Positions 16,714-25,788 of a DNA stretch of 56,733 nt are shown one piece after another (position 1 is the stretch's first letter; every line of letters begins with the position of its first letter). The notes under the pieces are model-generated. The model was not told the DNA's origin. It made no database searches and saw nothing but the letters and a program-made list of their open reading frames with translations. Position numbers and translations under genes: made by a program. Origin of the DNA: Soonwooa sp. (GTDB taxonomy: Bacteria; Bacteroidota; Bacteroidia; Flavobacteriales; Weeksellaceae); assembly GCF_030151385.1 (NCBI RefSeq), contig NZ_JASLDS010000059.1:1-56733 (forward strand), read 5' to 3'.

Positions 16714-19700
16714 ATGTACTTAGTTTTCGATACCGAAACCACAGGTTTACCAAAGAATTTTAATGCCCCTTTATCAGACTCGGACAACTGGCCACGTATG
16801 GTGCAGATTGCTTGGCAGTTACATGATGAAGAAGGTAATCTTATTGAAAATCAAGACTATATTATAAAGCCAGAAGGTTATGATATTCCGTTTAACGCGA
16901 CAAGAATTCACGGGATTTCTACCAAAATGGCGCAAGAAGAAGGTCGAGATTTGAAGGAAGTTTTAGAAGAGTTCAAGGCGGTTTTGGAAAGGTCGAAAGT
17001 AGGTGCTGGACATAATGTGGAATTCGATTACAATATTGTTGGCGCTGAGTTTTACCGTAAAGAAATTGAAGACAAATTGCAGGCGCTTCCAAAGGCGGAT
17101 ACCATGCATTTGGGAACCGATTTTTGTAAGTTAGGCGGAGGACGTAATGGTCGTTACAAAGCACCAAAACTTGGTGAGCTGTACGAAAAGCTGTACGGTA
17201 CAAGTTTCGATGAAGCGCATAATGCTGCTGCGGACGTTAATGCAACTGCGCAAGTCTTTTTCGAAATGATGAGAATCGGCATTATTCCTGCAGATTTGCT
17301 TAAGATTTCTGAAGACCAACTTCGACTTTATCAAGAATTACATCCTAATCCAATTGCGCCTTTCGACATTGTTATTCGTCGTCAGGTTGCTGGATTTAAC
17401 AATAAAAACAAGAAAAAAGATTTTGGAAGTCTTGACGAGATTGACCTTGGCAAGTATTTTCATTTTGATAACCACAGTGTTTATTCCACGTTGCAGGCAT
17501 CGTCAAGTATTAATGATTTGATTAAAAAAGCGGTGGATAACGATTTTCCAGCAGTTGGTATGGTCGATATCGGGAACATGATGGGTGCTTTCAAATTTGT
17601 TTCGGCGATGGAAGGCGTTAATGGTGACCGCGAAAAAGCTTACAAATCTTATCTTGAAAAGAAGCAAGAGGCTGAGGAAAAAGGCGAGGAATTTAACGAT
17701 GCCGAACCTCCAAAAGAACCGCTGATGCCAGTTTTGGGTTGTGAGTTTTTTATCTCTGACCGTTACGAGCAAAAACAATTTACCAAAGATGATCCTGACA
17801 AAAGAACGCAAGTTGTTCTTCTAGCAAAGGATTTTGAAGGTTATAAGAATTTAGCAAAATTATCGAGTATTGGTTTTGTTAAGGGTTTTTATTTTGGTGT
17901 CCCAAGAATTAGCCGCGAGTTGATTGCGCAATACAAAGAAGGTGTTATCGCTTTAACTTCGGGGATTAATGGCGATATTCCTGATGCGATTCTTAACATT
18001 GGTGAACAAAAAGGAGAGGAGCTTTTCAAATGGTGGAAAGATGAGTTTGGTGATGATTTCTATGTTCAGCTTCAGAACCACGAATTGCCAGAAGAAGAGC
18101 ATCTTAATGAAGTTCTTTTACAATTAGCAGAAAAATATGAGGTTAAAATTTTAGCCCAAAACGAAACCTATTATACCAATAAAGAAGATGCAAATATCCA
18201 AGATATTTTGATGTGCATCAAAGATGGCGAAAAGTTGTCAACGCCTGTTGGTAAGGGTTTTGGAAAAAGAAAGGGTCTTAGTACACAAGAATATTATATC
18301 AAAAGCAGTGATGATGTCAAAAAGACGTTTATGGCTTATCCTGATGCTTTCGAAGCTTATGAAGATTTCTTAGCCAAGTTCAAACCTTATCGATTGAAGC
18401 GTGATGTTTTGCTTCCGAAGTTTGATATTCCTGAGCAGTTTATCCATGCAGAAGATGATGTCGATGGCGGCAAACGTGGTGAGATGGCATATCTAACGCA
18501 TTTAACTTATGAAGGTGCGAAAAAACGTTATGTCGAAACTGGTATCACCGACGAGATTAAAGAACGTCTAGACTTCGAGTTGGATGTTATCGCAAATACA
18601 GGTTATCCTGGTTATTTTTTGATTGTACAAGATTTCTGTAACGAAGCTCGAAATATGGGCGTTTGGGTTGGACCTGGTCGTGGTTCCGCGGCAGGTTCTG
18701 CTGTCGCTTATTGTATTGGAATTACGAATGTTGACCCTATTAAATACGATTTGCTTTTTGAGCGTTTCCTAAATCCAGAAAGGGTTTCGATGCCTGATAT
18801 TGATATTGATTTTGATGATGAAGGTCGGGATAAAATTATCAAATGGGTTGTTGAAAAGTATGGTAAAACGCAGGTTGCACAGATTATCACATATTCTATT
18901 TTGGGAGGGAAATCTGCAATTAAAGATGCGGGAAGAGTTTTGGATTTGCCAATACCAGATACCAATAGTATTGCAAAATTAATTCCGTCAACACCTGGGA
19001 TGAACATTGCAAAAGCCCTCTCTAAATATGATAAACTGAAACCAGAAGAACAACTTTTGGTGGACGAGATGAAGATGGTTTTGGATGATCCTAATGATGA
19101 TCGTTACCAAGTTTTGGCGAGTGCCAAAAAGATGGAAGGTTGCGTTCGTAACACAGGGATCCATGCTTGTGGTGTGATTATCACGCCAGAGGATGTTAGT
19201 AATCTTGTGCCAGTGACCATTGCGGCGAAAGATGCTGATATTTTGGTATCTCAGTTTGACAACTCGGTTGCGGAAAGTGCGGGACTTTTGAAGATGGACT
19301 TCTTGGGACTTCGTACTTTGACGATCATTAAAGATGCTCTTAAGTTGGTGAAGCAACGCTATGATATCGATATCGATCCAGATTTGATTCCGTTGGATGA
19401 TGTCAAAACTTATCAACTCTTTAAAGAAGGTCGTACGATTGGGATTTTCCAATACGAAAGTCCAGGGATGCAAAAATATATGCGCGAGCTGAAACCTACA
19501 GTCTTTGCCGATCTTATTGCAATGAACGCCTTGTATCGTCCAGGTCCTATTAAATACATTCCGAACTTTATTAATCGTAAACACGGGATCGAGGAGATTG
19601 TCTATGACTTACCAGAAACTGAAGAATATCTAAAGGAAACTTACGGAATTACTGTTTACCAAGAACAGGTAATGTTGTTGTCTCAGAAGTTGGCAAATTT

Positions 19701-21363
19701 TACCAAAGGTGAAGCCGATACTTTGAGAAAGGCGATGGGTAAAAAGCAAATCGACGTTCTTAACAAGATGTATCCAAAATTTATCGAAGGTGGACGTAAG
19801 AATAATCTTGATGAAGGACCTTTGGAAAAAATTTGGAATGACTGGAAAGCCTTTGCCGAATATGCTTTTAACAAATCGCACTCCACTTGTTATGCCTTTA
19901 TCGCTTATCAAACGGCTTATCTAAAAGCCAATTATCCTGCCGAATATATGGCGAGTGTGATGAGTAATAACATTAACAATACCGAGCAAATTACCATGTT
20001 TATGGAAGATTGTAAGGCGATGGGTGTTGATGTTTTAGGACCAGATGTTAACGAATCGCAGTACAAATTTGCAGTAAACGAAAAAGGTCAAATTCGTTTT
20101 GGTTTGGGAGCGATTAAAGGAATAGGCGAGGGACCAAGTGAGGCAATCTATGCAACACGTCAAGAAGGAAAATTCAAAAATATATATGACTTTTTCGAGC
20201 GTGTACCAGCATCGCAAGTTAACAAAAGAGTGGCGGAAAGTTTGGTAATTGCTGGCGCTTTTGATGGTGTCGATAAGTATCACCGCGGACAATATTTTGA
20301 TATTGACCAAGCTGGGAAAACTAATCTCGAAAAGTTGTTGCGTTATGGACAAAGCTTCCAAGAAAGTCATAATGAAATGGAAAATTCCTTATTTGCAGAT
20401 TTTGCAGATGAGGTCAAAATAGAACAACCAAAACTTTTGCCTTGCGCAGAGTGGCCAAATATGCACACGCTTAACAAGGAAAAAGAAAGTATCGGATTCT
20501 ATCTGTCGGCGCATCCGTTGGACGAATTCAAATATCAGTTTCAGTTTATCCAAGGTGTGTTGTCGAAAAAAGCAGTGTTGGAAAGTCAAAGCGAAGATGT
20601 TCCGCAAGAGAATCCTGCTTTGGCTGCGGCAGAAGATGATAAAGATGAGGTGGAGGAAATCGATTTTGAATTCGATATCGAAGACCACGATGGCGAATCC
20701 GAATTGGTGGAAGCTTCAACTAAAAATGCTGAGCCCAAAGGAAGTTTTAACTTCTTTAATTTGGATGAGTTGGATTATTTTAAAGACAATGTTTTTCCAA
20801 AATTGGCAAAACCAGAACAAGACAAAAAAGATTGGCGCAACCGTGATAAAGATACAGGTAAGGAATATTCTGTTGCAGGATTAATCACCGAATATCGTGT
20901 GCAGGATGGTTTTAGAAGTGGTGAGAAGGTTGCGTTTGTAACCTTGGAAGATTACACGGGTTCGTATTCTTTCCGTTTGGGCGACCGCGATTATATGAAG
21001 TTAAAAGAAAAGCTGGAAGTACAGCGTTTTGTAATTTTAAAAATAAAATTTGCGCAAGTCAAAGACGGTCGCGTTTTCGTCAATGTCAACGATGTTATCG
21101 AATTGAAGGAAGCTTTCGACAAGTTTGCAAAAAGTATGTCTGTGGTTGTGAGTCTCGACAGTCTCCGTCAGACGGATATTGACTTTTTCAAAAATTCGTT
21201 TTTGGGACACGATTATGGTGATCAAAAGTTGAGTTTCTGCGTCAAAAATCCAGAAGATAACAGTGTTATAGAATTAGTGTCCATGCAGCATCGCATCAAG
21301 ATTAACGACGAGTTGCTGAGTATTGTCCACGATGTCAACAATTATGAAGTTTTCCTAAATTAA
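16714..21363 (+). CDS. dnaE: DNA polymerase III alpha subunit with N-terminal proofreading exonuclease
   Basis: A 1549-residue replicative polymerase. Residues 1-185 are a DEDDh exonuclease (FDTETTG at 5-11; HNVEFDYN near 99; HNAAADVNAT near 170), the epsilon activity fused to alpha. A PHP domain begins near residue 249 but lacks its usual metal ligands (FDNHSVYS and DIGNMMG replace HLHSxYS and DHGxxxG). The palm has GPGRGSAAGS near 653 and PDIDIDFDDEGRD near 692. An acidic linker at about 1300-1350 is followed by an OB fold at about 1385-1460. Escherichia coli DnaE is about 1160 residues. The length here is typical for flavobacterial DnaE, to my knowledge. The promoter is weak to the eye (TAACTTTA at 16676). 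Confidence 0.95.
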   Translation: MYLVFDTETTGLPKNFNAPLSDSDNWPRMVQIAWQLHDEEGNLIENQDYIIKPEGYDIPFNATRIHGISTKMAQEEGRDLKEVLEEFKAVLERSKVGAGHNVEFDYNIVGAEFYRKEIEDKLQALPKADTMHLGTDFCKLGGGRNGRYKAPKLGELYEKLYGTSFDEAHNAAADVNATAQVFFEMMRIGIIPADLLKISEDQLRLYQELHPNPIAPFDIVIRRQVAGFNNKNKKKDFGSLDEIDLGKYFHFDNHSVYSTLQASSSINDLIKKAVDNDFPAVGMVDIGNMMGAFKFVSAMEGVNGDREKAYKSYLEKKQEAEEKGEEFNDAEPPKEPLMPVLGCEFFISDRYEQKQFTKDDPDKRTQVVLLAKDFEGYKNLAKLSSIGFVKGFYFGVPRISRELIAQYKEGVIALTSGINGDIPDAILNIGEQKGEELFKWWKDEFGDDFYVQLQNHELPEEEHLNEVLLQLAEKYEVKILAQNETYYTNKEDANIQDILMCIKDGEKLSTPVGKGFGKRKGLSTQEYYIKSSDDVKKTFMAYPDAFEAYEDFLAKFKPYRLKRDVLLPKFDIPEQFIHAEDDVDGGKRGEMAYLTHLTYEGAKKRYVETGITDEIKERLDFELDVIANTGYPGYFLIVQDFCNEARNMGVWVGPGRGSAAGSAVAYCIGITNVDPIKYDLLFERFLNPERVSMPDIDIDFDDEGRDKIIKWVVEKYGKTQVAQIITYSILGGKSAIKDAGRVLDLPIPDTNSIAKLIPSTPGMNIAKALSKYDKLKPEEQLLVDEMKMVLDDPNDDRYQVLASAKKMEGCVRNTGIHACGVIITPEDVSNLVPVTIAAKDADILVSQFDNSVAESAGLLKMDFLGLRTLTIIKDALKLVKQRYDIDIDPDLIPLDDVKTYQLFKEGRTIGIFQYESPGMQKYMRELKPTVFADLIAMNALYRPGPIKYIPNFINRKHGIEEIVYDLPETEEYLKETYGITVYQEQVMLLSQKLANFTKGEADTLRKAMGKKQIDVLNKMYPKFIEGGRKNNLDEGPLEKIWNDWKAFAEYAFNKSHSTCYAFIAYQTAYLKANYPAEYMASVMSNNINNTEQITMFMEDCKAMGVDVLGPDVNESQYKFAVNEKGQIRFGLGAIKGIGEGPSEAIYATRQEGKFKNIYDFFERVPASQVNKRVAESLVIAGAFDGVDKYHRGQYFDIDQAGKTNLEKLLRYGQSFQESHNEMENSLFADFADEVKIEQPKLLPCAEWPNMHTLNKEKESIGFYLSAHPLDEFKYQFQFIQGVLSKKAVLESQSEDVPQENPALAAAEDDKDEVEEIDFEFDIEDHDGESELVEASTKNAEPKGSFNFFNLDELDYFKDNVFPKLAKPEQDKKDWRNRDKDTGKEYSVAGLITEYRVQDGFRSGEKVAFVTLEDYTGSYSFRLGDRDYMKLKEKLEVQRFVILKIKFAQVKDGRVFVNVNDVIELKEAFDKFAKSMSVVVSLDSLRQTDIDFFKNSFLGHDYGDQKLSFCVKNPEDNSVIELVSMQHRIKINDELLSIVHDVNNYEVFLN

Positions 21364-21389
21364 AAGATAAGTTTAGTGTAAAAATATTT

Positions 21390-21588
21390 GGGCGTGTCCC
21401 TCGTATTTTTCCTTCGCTAAACCTCATAGGTTTCTAAAAACCTATGAGGTTTTTCTTTTGTCAAAATCCTCGGGTCGGGCTCTTTGTTGCAATCTTTAGG
21501 TTTGTCGCTCGGACGGCTCCGCTACGCTCCGCCGCCTCGCTCCAACCCCAAAGGATTTTCACGTCGATCCCTCACGCGGGATTCTGCG
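21390..21588. repeat. GC-rich intergenic module after dnaE, probably a dispersed family
   Basis: In a chromosome of about 36% G+C this block is strikingly GC-rich. It begins GGGCGTGTCCCT, is interrupted by the terminator hairpin at 21419-21452, resumes with CTCGGGTCGGGC, and continues through CGGACGGCTCCGCTACGCTC to a final ATCCCTCACGCGGGATT. The order (GGGCGTG..., variable hairpin, ...GGTCGGGCT, ...ATCCCTCACGC) resembles an intergenic sequence I recall as repeated in Chryseobacterium and related genomes. No reading frame in it looks coding. It fills most of the 300-base gap between dnaE and ybaK. Confidence 0.6.
21419..21452. terminator. dnaE terminator, perfect 15-bp stem
   Basis: AAACCTCATAGGTTT pairs perfectly with AAACCTATGAGGTTT across a CTAA loop and is followed by TTCTTTTG. 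It can act in both directions. It lies inside the GC-rich module at 21390-21588. Confidence 0.85.
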
Positions 21589-21601
21589 CCATAGGAAAAA
21601 A

Positions 21602-21628
21602 GCTTTCAGAATTTGAAACTCTGAAAGC
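21602..21628 (-). terminator. ybaK terminator
   Basis: GCTTTCAGA/TCTGAAAGC, 9 bp, with a 9-base loop; on the minus strand a run of T follows (TTTTTTCC). It lies 34 bases past the ybaK stop. Confidence 0.78.
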
Positions 21629-21662
21629 ATTTTAATAGTTCATATTAATTTGAATAAGAAAT

Positions 21663-22136
21663 TTAGCTACACAAATCCGCGAAAGATGCTTCGGTGACAG
21701 ATTGTAGATCGTTTGGATTTAAGATGATTTGCAAACCTCGTTTACCGGCGCTAATGATGATGTCATTTTCTAGAGTTGCCATCTCTTCGATGTAAGTTGG
21801 AAAAGTTTTTTTCATCCCAATTGGCGAGCAGCCACCTCGGATGTATCCAGTTGTAGCAAGCAAATCTTTAAGGGGAAGCATTTCGCAATTTTTGTTGCCA
21901 GAAGCTTTCGCCAATTTTTTGAAATCCAATTGTGCATTACCTGGAATGACAGCAACCAAAAATGGATCTTTTTGACCTTTCAGAATAAGCGTTTTATAAA
22001 TCTTCTCTGCAGAAATCCCGATAGATTCTGCGACATGTTCTGCGCTGAGATCATTCTCATCGACTTCATATTCTCGAAGTTCGAAAGTGATATTTTGAGA
22101 TTCTAAAATCCGTACTGCATTTGTTTTCTTGGACAT
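21663..22136 (-). CDS. ybaK: Cys-tRNA(Pro) deacylase, YbaK family
   Basis: A 157-residue single-domain protein of the YbaK/EbsC type: KTNAVRILESQNITFELREY at the N-terminus, the conserved lysine in KIYKTLILKG (about residue 48), AVIPGNAQLDFKKLAK, and the GYIRGGCSPIGMKK loop (about 98-111). YbaK clears cysteine wrongly attached to tRNA-Pro by prolyl-tRNA synthetase. Length and all family landmarks are normal. It stands alone with its own terminator. Confidence 0.93.
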   Translation of the reverse strand: MSKKTNAVRILESQNITFELREYEVDENDLSAEHVAESIGISAEKIYKTLILKGQKDPFLVAVIPGNAQLDFKKLAKASGNKNCEMLPLKDLLATTGYIRGGCSPIGMKKTFPTYIEEMATLENDIIISAGKRGLQIILNPNDLQSVTEASFADLCS

Positions 22137-22302
22137 TTTCGAATATTTAAAACTAAGATTTTTGTTCTTTATCTATAAATTAACCACAAAAGATTTTAAC
22201 TTAATTCAAGCTTACAAAAGACAAGATTCTTTTGTCAACATCATCTTTAATGAATAATGTTTTCCACTTTTGCGGTTTAAAGATTTTTAATAAAAACTAA
22301 AT

Positions 22303-24360
22303 TTAAAACTTTTTTGATTTTAAATCCCATTTTACACCAATAAAACTTCGGATACCTTGCATTGGTGCATAACCGTAAGTGGTGTCAAACGTATAATGTT
22401 TTGGATTGCTGATAGGATCATCAACATTTTTATCAAAAGGATCATTTGTACGCATAATCGGATCTTTCGGAAGAAAGTTCAATAGATTTTTTACACCAGC
22501 ATAGACTTCAAAATTTTTGAATTGCTTTCTAATCTGGATATTTGCCAAAGTAAAAAATGGTGAATACTCTGGTCGAAAGTCGTCTTCCAAAATCGGCAAA
22601 CGCATTGGTCCGTAAAATTGTCCAGTAAAATCTGCAATCCAATTGTTCGGGAAATAATAACTCAAATTATAAACGCCGCTCCATTTTGGCGCATGAAGTT
22701 GCTGGATTTTTTCAATGCTATTTTTTTGATAAACATCCATGTAGGTAAGACCCAAATTTATTTTTAATGGCGAAGTCCAAAGCAAATCCATGTTTAACGA
22801 CAAACCTTTTGAAACCGCATATCCGTCCAAGTTTTTAAAAATAATTTTATCAGGATCGGTATCGAAATCGCCAATAATTTTGTTCGTGAAGTAAGAATAA
22901 AAACCAGAGAGATCTACACTTACATTGGCGTCTCCCAAAGGAATTTTGGTAAGATAGTTGGCAAAGGCATTGTAAGATTCTTCAGGTTTTAAAGTTTCGG
23001 AAATAACAACATCGCGAGAACCTGTCAATGCAGCATGATCTTCCGTGAAAACATGGACAACACGAAATCCTTTTCCTAAGCTTGCACGAAAAGTATGATG
23101 TTCGTTTGGCATAAATTTCCATGCCAATCGCGGCGAATGGATTAAACCGTGTTGGTTATCGTGATCTAAACGATAAGCCAACAGTAGAGCATTTGACTTC
23201 GAAATCTGCCATTCGTCTTGTGCGAAAAAGCCATAGAGATTTCGGTTTTGCAAGCTTGCCGTTTGTGTGTAATTTTCTGTTGCAACAGTATTGTCATCAT
23301 AAGTAGAAAACTTTGCTGTGATACCAGAAGTTAAATGATGTTTGCCAAGTTTTTTTTGCCATTGCATCTGTCCAAAAAATACCTGTTGATCTGCAAGAAA
23401 AGAGTTTTCGCCATAATAAGAATCTTGATGATGGTAATTGTACGACCATAAAGTTGTGATATTTTCTAAAGTTGGAAGATCATAAAGCGCGAAAACTTCT
23501 ACGCGATTGGTGTAGATACTTTCTCCATAGACATCGGAGCTTCCGCGATTTTCTTTTTGCCAGTTCATTTCGCCACCAAAGCGATCTTCATAATAATAAC
23601 GTAAACCGAAGCTCGCTCTTTTTTGATGCTCTCGCTTGAAATTCCATTTGTTAAAAATCGAGATTCGATGCTGCAAAGGTGTATCGGTAAAATTGTCTTT
23701 ATTAAGATCGATTCTGTTTCCAAAATAAAAATGATTAAGACTTAACAAACTCGAAATTTTAGAATTTAATCTGAAGCTCGTTGCCATATCAAGATTTAGT
23801 TCGGCATTGGAAGATGTTGAATAATCAATACTTAATTTTGGAGAAGTGAGAGGACTTTTGGTGATAATATTGATAATGCCGCCCATTGCTTCGGCTCCAT
23901 AAGTCGCATCAGCAGGACCTTTTATAACTTCGATGCGGTCAATAAGGTTACTCGGAATTCCACTAAGACCATAGACGGTTGATAACGAACTAACAATTGG
24001 CATCCCATCGATCAACATTAACGTGTAAGGACCTTCCATACCGTTGATGTGGATATCGCCAGTATTACAAACGGCACAATTAAGTTGAGGTTTTACACCG
24101 TTGATCATCGCTACCGAATCAAAAATGTTATTTGTATTGTTTTTTCTTAAAAAAGCAGACGAATACACTTCTATTGGGATAATACTGTTCGATTTTTTTT
24201 GAGGTCGTTGGGTTTTAATGATGCTAACGCCATCAATATTTTTAGTGTGTCGGTTAGGTTTAATAACGACGCTGTCTCGATCAATAGTCAAGCTGTCGGA
24301 CTCTTGAGAATACAATATTGATGAAAGTAAGAGTCCTAGTAAAGGTAATGTTTTATTCAT
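22303..24360 (-). CDS. TonB-dependent outer-membrane receptor
   Basis: Start at ATG 24360, which opens on a signal peptide (MNKTLPLLGLLLSSILYSQE) and sits about 12 bases after a predicted transcription start. The 685-residue protein has a short N-terminal extension without a carboxypeptidase-regulatory domain. The plug domain follows (about 60-175) with a CxxC pair (LNCAVCNTGDIHINGMEGPY), MLIDGMPIVSSL, and EVIKGPADATYGAEAMGGII. A barrel ending in DLKSKKF completes it. Proteins of this shape import siderophores, haem, cobalamin or metals; nothing here fixes the substrate. The CxxC in the plug could bind a metal. It is divergent from the homogentisate dioxygenase gene. Confidence 0.88.
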   Translation of the reverse strand: MNKTLPLLGLLLSSILYSQESDSLTIDRDSVVIKPNRHTKNIDGVSIIKTQRPQKKSNSIIPIEVYSSAFLRKNNTNNIFDSVAMINGVKPQLNCAVCNTGDIHINGMEGPYTLMLIDGMPIVSSLSTVYGLSGIPSNLIDRIEVIKGPADATYGAEAMGGIINIITKSPLTSPKLSIDYSTSSNAELNLDMATSFRLNSKISSLLSLNHFYFGNRIDLNKDNFTDTPLQHRISIFNKWNFKREHQKRASFGLRYYYEDRFGGEMNWQKENRGSSDVYGESIYTNRVEVFALYDLPTLENITTLWSYNYHHQDSYYGENSFLADQQVFFGQMQWQKKLGKHHLTSGITAKFSTYDDNTVATENYTQTASLQNRNLYGFFAQDEWQISKSNALLLAYRLDHDNQHGLIHSPRLAWKFMPNEHHTFRASLGKGFRVVHVFTEDHAALTGSRDVVISETLKPEESYNAFANYLTKIPLGDANVSVDLSGFYSYFTNKIIGDFDTDPDKIIFKNLDGYAVSKGLSLNMDLLWTSPLKINLGLTYMDVYQKNSIEKIQQLHAPKWSGVYNLSYYFPNNWIADFTGQFYGPMRLPILEDDFRPEYSPFFTLANIQIRKQFKNFEVYAGVKNLLNFLPKDPIMRTNDPFDKNVDDPISNPKHYTFDTTYGYAPMQGIRSFIGVKWDLKSKKF

Positions 24361-24378
24361 ATATTTATAAAAGTTAGA

Positions 24379-24407
24379 CAAATCTAACAAAATAAATTTA
24401 AAAACAA
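24379..24407 (-). promoter_or_regulatory. Promoter of the TonB receptor
   Basis: On the minus strand TAGATTTG (24379-24386) fits TAnnTTTG and a TTG (24405-24407) lies 18 bases further up, the expected flavobacterial -7/-33 spacing. The gene starts about 19 bases downstream. Confidence 0.6.
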
Positions 24408-24427
24408 AATTTGATTATTCTTTCGGA

Positions 24428-24461
24428 TTGTTTACTAACTGCTCGAAAATGATTAAATTTG
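24428..24461 (+). promoter_or_regulatory. Promoter of homogentisate dioxygenase gene
   Basis: TTG at 24428-24430 and TAAATTTG at 24454-24461, 23 bases apart. The box includes the TTG at 24459 that could be mistaken for a start codon, which supports the ATG at 24480 as the true start. Confidence 0.6.
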
Positions 24462-24479
24462 GGAAAAGCGAAAAGTAAA

Positions 24480-25634
24480 ATGAGATACCACAGTTCTGGA
24501 AGTATTCCGCAGAAAAGACATACGATTTTTAAGTCGCCAGAAGACAAATTTTATTACGAACAATTGTTTGGTACAGAGGGTTTCCACGGGATTTCCTCAT
24601 TGTTATATCATATCCACCGTCCAACACAGATTAAAGAAGTTAAGCTTTACAAGGACGCAACACCCAAAATTGCAGTTCCCAAAAACATACAACCAAGGAT
24701 GTTTAAGGGGAAAGATGTGACTCCCGAAGATGATTTTTTGGAGAGCCGAAAGATTTTGATGTTAAACAATGACCTGAAAATGGGACTTGCTAAACCTAGA
24801 AAATCTACCGATTATTTTTATAAAAATGCCCACATGGACGAATTGCTTTTTGTGCATGAGGGAAAAGGTATTCTTAAGACTTTTGTTGGAAATCTAGAAT
24901 TCGGTGTTGGCGATTATTTGATTATACCGCGTGGAACAATCTATCAAATGGAATTCGAAACCGAGAATAATGTTTTATTTTTCATTGAAAGTAATTCGCC
25001 GATCTATACACCAAAGCGTTACAGAAACGAGTTTGGACAATTATTAGAGCATTCGCCTTTCTGTGAGCGCGATATTATTTTGCCAACGCTTGTAGAACCA
25101 AAAGACGAAAAAGGTGAGTTTTTAATTAAGGTTAAAAAAGACGATATGATTTGGGACATCACCTATGCAACGCATCCTTTCGATGTTGTGGGCTGGGATG
25201 GTTTCTTTTATCCGTTTAAATTTAACATTAAAAATTTCGAGCCTATTACAGGTCGCGTACACCAACCGCCTCCAGTGCACCAAACTTTTGAAGCGCACAA
25301 TTTTGTAGTTTGTTCTTTTGTAGCGAGACTTTTTGACTACCATCCATTGGCAATTCCTGCACCGTATAACCATTCGAATATTGATTCGGACGAAGTATTG
25401 TTTTATACCGAGGGCGATTTTATGAGTCGTAATCATATCGATTTGATGGATTTTACATTACATCCAGGTGGCATTGTGCATGGTCCACATCCAGGTGCGA
25501 TGGAACGAAGTATCGGTGTTAAAGAAACACATGAATACGCCGTGATGGTTGACCCTTTCCGTCCTTTGTTATTGACAGAGGAAGCAATGAAAGTCGAGGA
25601 TCCATCATATCTTACATCTTGGTTAGAGCCTTAG
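24480..25634 (+). CDS. hmgA: Homogentisate 1,2-dioxygenase
   Basis: From the ATG at 24480 the protein has 384 residues and opens MRYHSSGSIPQKRHTIFKSP, typical of bacterial HmgA. The cupin N-domain shows LLFVHEGKGIL and VGDYLIIPRGTIYQMEF. The iron site is in the C-domain: a His in PAPYNHSNIDSDEVLFY with a nearby acidic ligand, and HPGGIVHGPHPGAMERS for the last His. The enzyme opens the ring of homogentisate to maleylacetoacetate in tyrosine/phenylalanine breakdown. No maleylacetoacetate isomerase or fumarylacetoacetase is adjacent. The next gene is 154 bases away behind a hairpin, so hmgA is probably monocistronic. Confidence 0.92.
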   Translation: MRYHSSGSIPQKRHTIFKSPEDKFYYEQLFGTEGFHGISSLLYHIHRPTQIKEVKLYKDATPKIAVPKNIQPRMFKGKDVTPEDDFLESRKILMLNNDLKMGLAKPRKSTDYFYKNAHMDELLFVHEGKGILKTFVGNLEFGVGDYLIIPRGTIYQMEFETENNVLFFIESNSPIYTPKRYRNEFGQLLEHSPFCERDIILPTLVEPKDEKGEFLIKVKKDDMIWDITYATHPFDVVGWDGFFYPFKFNIKNFEPITGRVHQPPPVHQTFEAHNFVVCSFVARLFDYHPLAIPAPYNHSNIDSDEVLFYTEGDFMSRNHIDLMDFTLHPGGIVHGPHPGAMERSIGVKETHEYAVMVDPFRPLLLTEEAMKVEDPSYLTSWLEP

Positions 25635-25680
25635 AAAAGGTTATTGCAACCGATTGTAAAAAATTATTTTTTAAACCAAC

Positions 25681-25726
25681 ATACAAGAGATGCTTCATAA
25701 TGAGTTAAGCATTTCTGTTCTTGTAT
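25681..25726 (+). terminator. Hairpin after hmgA
   Basis: An outer stem ATACAAGA/TCTTGTAT and an inner GATGCTT/AAGCAT separated by a bulge (about 46 bases in all). It is followed by AAAATATA rather than a strong T-run, so termination is likely but not certain. Confidence 0.5.
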
Positions 25727-25788
25727 AAAATATAGGGATAAACTTTGATGCCTTTGCGCCTCAAGGTTTTGAATTAAATTTAAAATCA

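Noticed and set aside
20555..20884. A 109-codon frame inside dnaE on the same strand
   Set aside because: It overlaps the acidic linker of dnaE out of frame and its lysine/tryptophan-rich product is a by-product of the coding sequence there.
21481..21590. tRNA or other structured RNA gene in the GC-rich block
   Set aside because: No cloverleaf arms, no TTCGA-type loop and no CCA end; a dispersed intergenic module fits better.
24459..24479. TTG start for homogentisate dioxygenase adding seven residues
   Set aside because: The TTG is the end of a good TAnnTTTG promoter box with a correctly spaced TTG upstream; the ATG at 24480 gives the conserved N-terminus.
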